The notes under the pieces are model-generated. The model saw nothing but the letters and a program-made list of their open reading frames with translations, was not told the origin of the DNA and ran no database searches. DNA of 5,156 nt from Bacillota bacterium (GTDB taxonomy: Bacteria > Bacillota_A > Clostridia > Peptostreptococcales > Anaerovoracaceae): the NCBI GenBank assembly GCA_017438085.1, contig JAFRWH010000278.1, forward strand, positions 1-5,156. The letters run 5' to 3'. Each line of letters opens with the position of its first letter. The first letter of the stretch is position 1. Of the stretch, positions 4,433 to 5,156 are shown piece after piece. A program made the position numbers and the translations under genes.

Positions 4433-5156
4433 ATGATAAGAGCTAATGTATTGTGCTGTGCAGGTACCGGCTGTACCTCCAGCAGATCAGCGGAAGTTTA
4501 CGACAATTTCGTAAAATATATCGAACAGTACGGTCTCAAGGATGAGATCAACGTAGTAAAGACCGGTTGCTTCGGCCTCTGCCAGAAAGGCCCCATCGTT
4601 GCAGTATATCCTGACAAGGTTTTCTACTGCCACGTTCAGCCGGAAAACGTAGAGAGGATAGTTTCTGAGCACCTGCTCAAAGGACGTAAGGTCGAAGAGC
4701 TGGAGCTGAGCGACGAAGATCTCAACACCGGCGAGAAGATCCTGGACATCGACAAGATCAAGTTCTACGAAAAGCAGCAGCGTATCGCTCTGAGAAACTG
4801 CGGTAAGATCAATCCCGAAGACATAAATGAATACATCGCCATGAGAGGCTATGAGGCTCTGGGCACCGCTCTGACCTCCATGACCCCGCAGGAAGTCATC
4901 GATGTCATCAAGGCATCCGGACTTCGCGGCCGCGGCGGCGCAGGCTTCCCCACAGGCGTAAAGTGGCAGTTCCAAAAAGATCAGCCCGGCGATGAGAAGT
5001 ACGTCATCTGCAACGCAGATGAGGGCGACCCCGGCGCGTTCATGGACCGTTCCATCCTGGAAGGCGATCCTAATGCCATCATCGAAGGTATGGCACTTAT
5101 GGCTTACGCAGTAGGCGCTCATCAGGGCTACATCTACTGCAGAGCTGAGTATCCTA
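4433..5156 (+). CDS. hndC: NuoF-type NADH-binding flavoprotein subunit (HndC/HydB), 3' end cut by window
   Basis: The first 241 codons are present and the frame is still open at the window edge; family members are usually about 600 residues. Residues 1-95 form a [2Fe-2S] thioredoxin-like domain with Cys9, Cys14, Cys46 and Cys50 (TGCFGLC). The NuoF core then begins: GLRGRGGAGFPTGVKW (163-178) is the glycine-rich FMN/NADH loop, and CNADEGDPGAF (193-203) with DRSILEGDP (205-213) is the flavin-binding signature. The subunit binds FMN and NAD(H), and in bifurcating hydrogenases it is the site where electrons from NADH and ferredoxin meet. The missing part should hold the [4Fe-4S] ligand motif and, in HydB proteins, a C-terminal ferredoxin domain. 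The N-terminal Fe-S domain distinguishes it from short complex I NuoF proteins. The catalytic hydrogenase gene should follow. Formate dehydrogenase flavoproteins are a less likely alternative. Confidence 0.93.
   Translation, partial: MIRANVLCCAGTGCTSSRSAEVYDNFVKYIEQYGLKDEINVVKTGCFGLCQKGPIVAVYPDKVFYCHVQPENVERIVSEHLLKGRKVEELELSDEDLNTGEKILDIDKIKFYEKQQRIALRNCGKINPEDINEYIAMRGYEALGTALTSMTPQEVIDVIKASGLRGRGGAGFPTGVKWQFQKDQPGDEKYVICNADEGDPGAFMDRSILEGDPNAIIEGMALMAYAVGAHQGYIYCRAEYP

Noticed and set aside
4926..4933. GC-rich palindrome GCGGCCGC
   Set aside because: It arises from the codons of the conserved glycine/arginine-rich FMN loop of the NuoF-type protein, not from a separate element.
4487..5122. 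Minus-strand open frame of 211 codons opposite the NuoF-type gene
   Set aside because: The plus strand encodes unmistakable NuoF motifs here. The antisense translation is low-complexity and lacks any family signature.

Overview
The window reads as one uninterrupted plus-strand operon from an anaerobic, fermentative, Clostridia-like bacterium. The base composition is roughly balanced, arginine is mostly AGA or CGT, and start sites are often preceded by AGGAGG-like Shine-Dalgarno sequences. The gene set is that of NAD-linked, electron-bifurcating [FeFe]-hydrogenases of Firmicutes. I cannot name a genus from this sequence.

Layout. The outer genes are soluble NADH-dehydrogenase-module subunits of such a hydrogenase. 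They are a NuoE-type [2Fe-2S] subunit (11-499, HndA/HydC), the small HndB-type subunit (4054-4428), and the start of a NuoF-type flavoprotein (4433 to the window end, HndC/HydB). The catalytic [FeFe]-hydrogenase subunit (HndD/HydA) is not in the window and would be expected downstream.

Between hndA and hndB sit six tightly packed genes that look regulatory or sensory: a DRTGG-domain protein (500-862); an RsbT/RsbW-like GHKL ATPase (855-1283); an [FeFe]-hydrogenase-like iron-sulfur protein with ferredoxin and C-terminal Fe-S domains and altered H-cluster motifs (1283-2476); a second DRTGG protein (2473-2805); a PHP-domain metallohydrolase (2805-3506); and a second GHKL ATPase with a C-terminal extension (3503-4057).

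Every junction is an overlap, an abutment, or a gap of 4 bases. There is therefore no room for internal promoters or terminators outside coding sequence, and the nine genes are probably co-transcribed and translationally coupled. A reasonable but unproven model is that the hydrogenase-like protein senses H2 or redox state and passes this to the two ATPases, with the DRTGG and PHP proteins as partners or effectors, to tune the hydrogenase encoded on the same transcript. Isoleucine codon choice differs sharply between the enzyme genes (mostly ATC) and the later regulatory genes (mostly ATA), consistent with different expression levels. No RNA genes, mobile elements, CRISPR arrays or notable repeats were seen.
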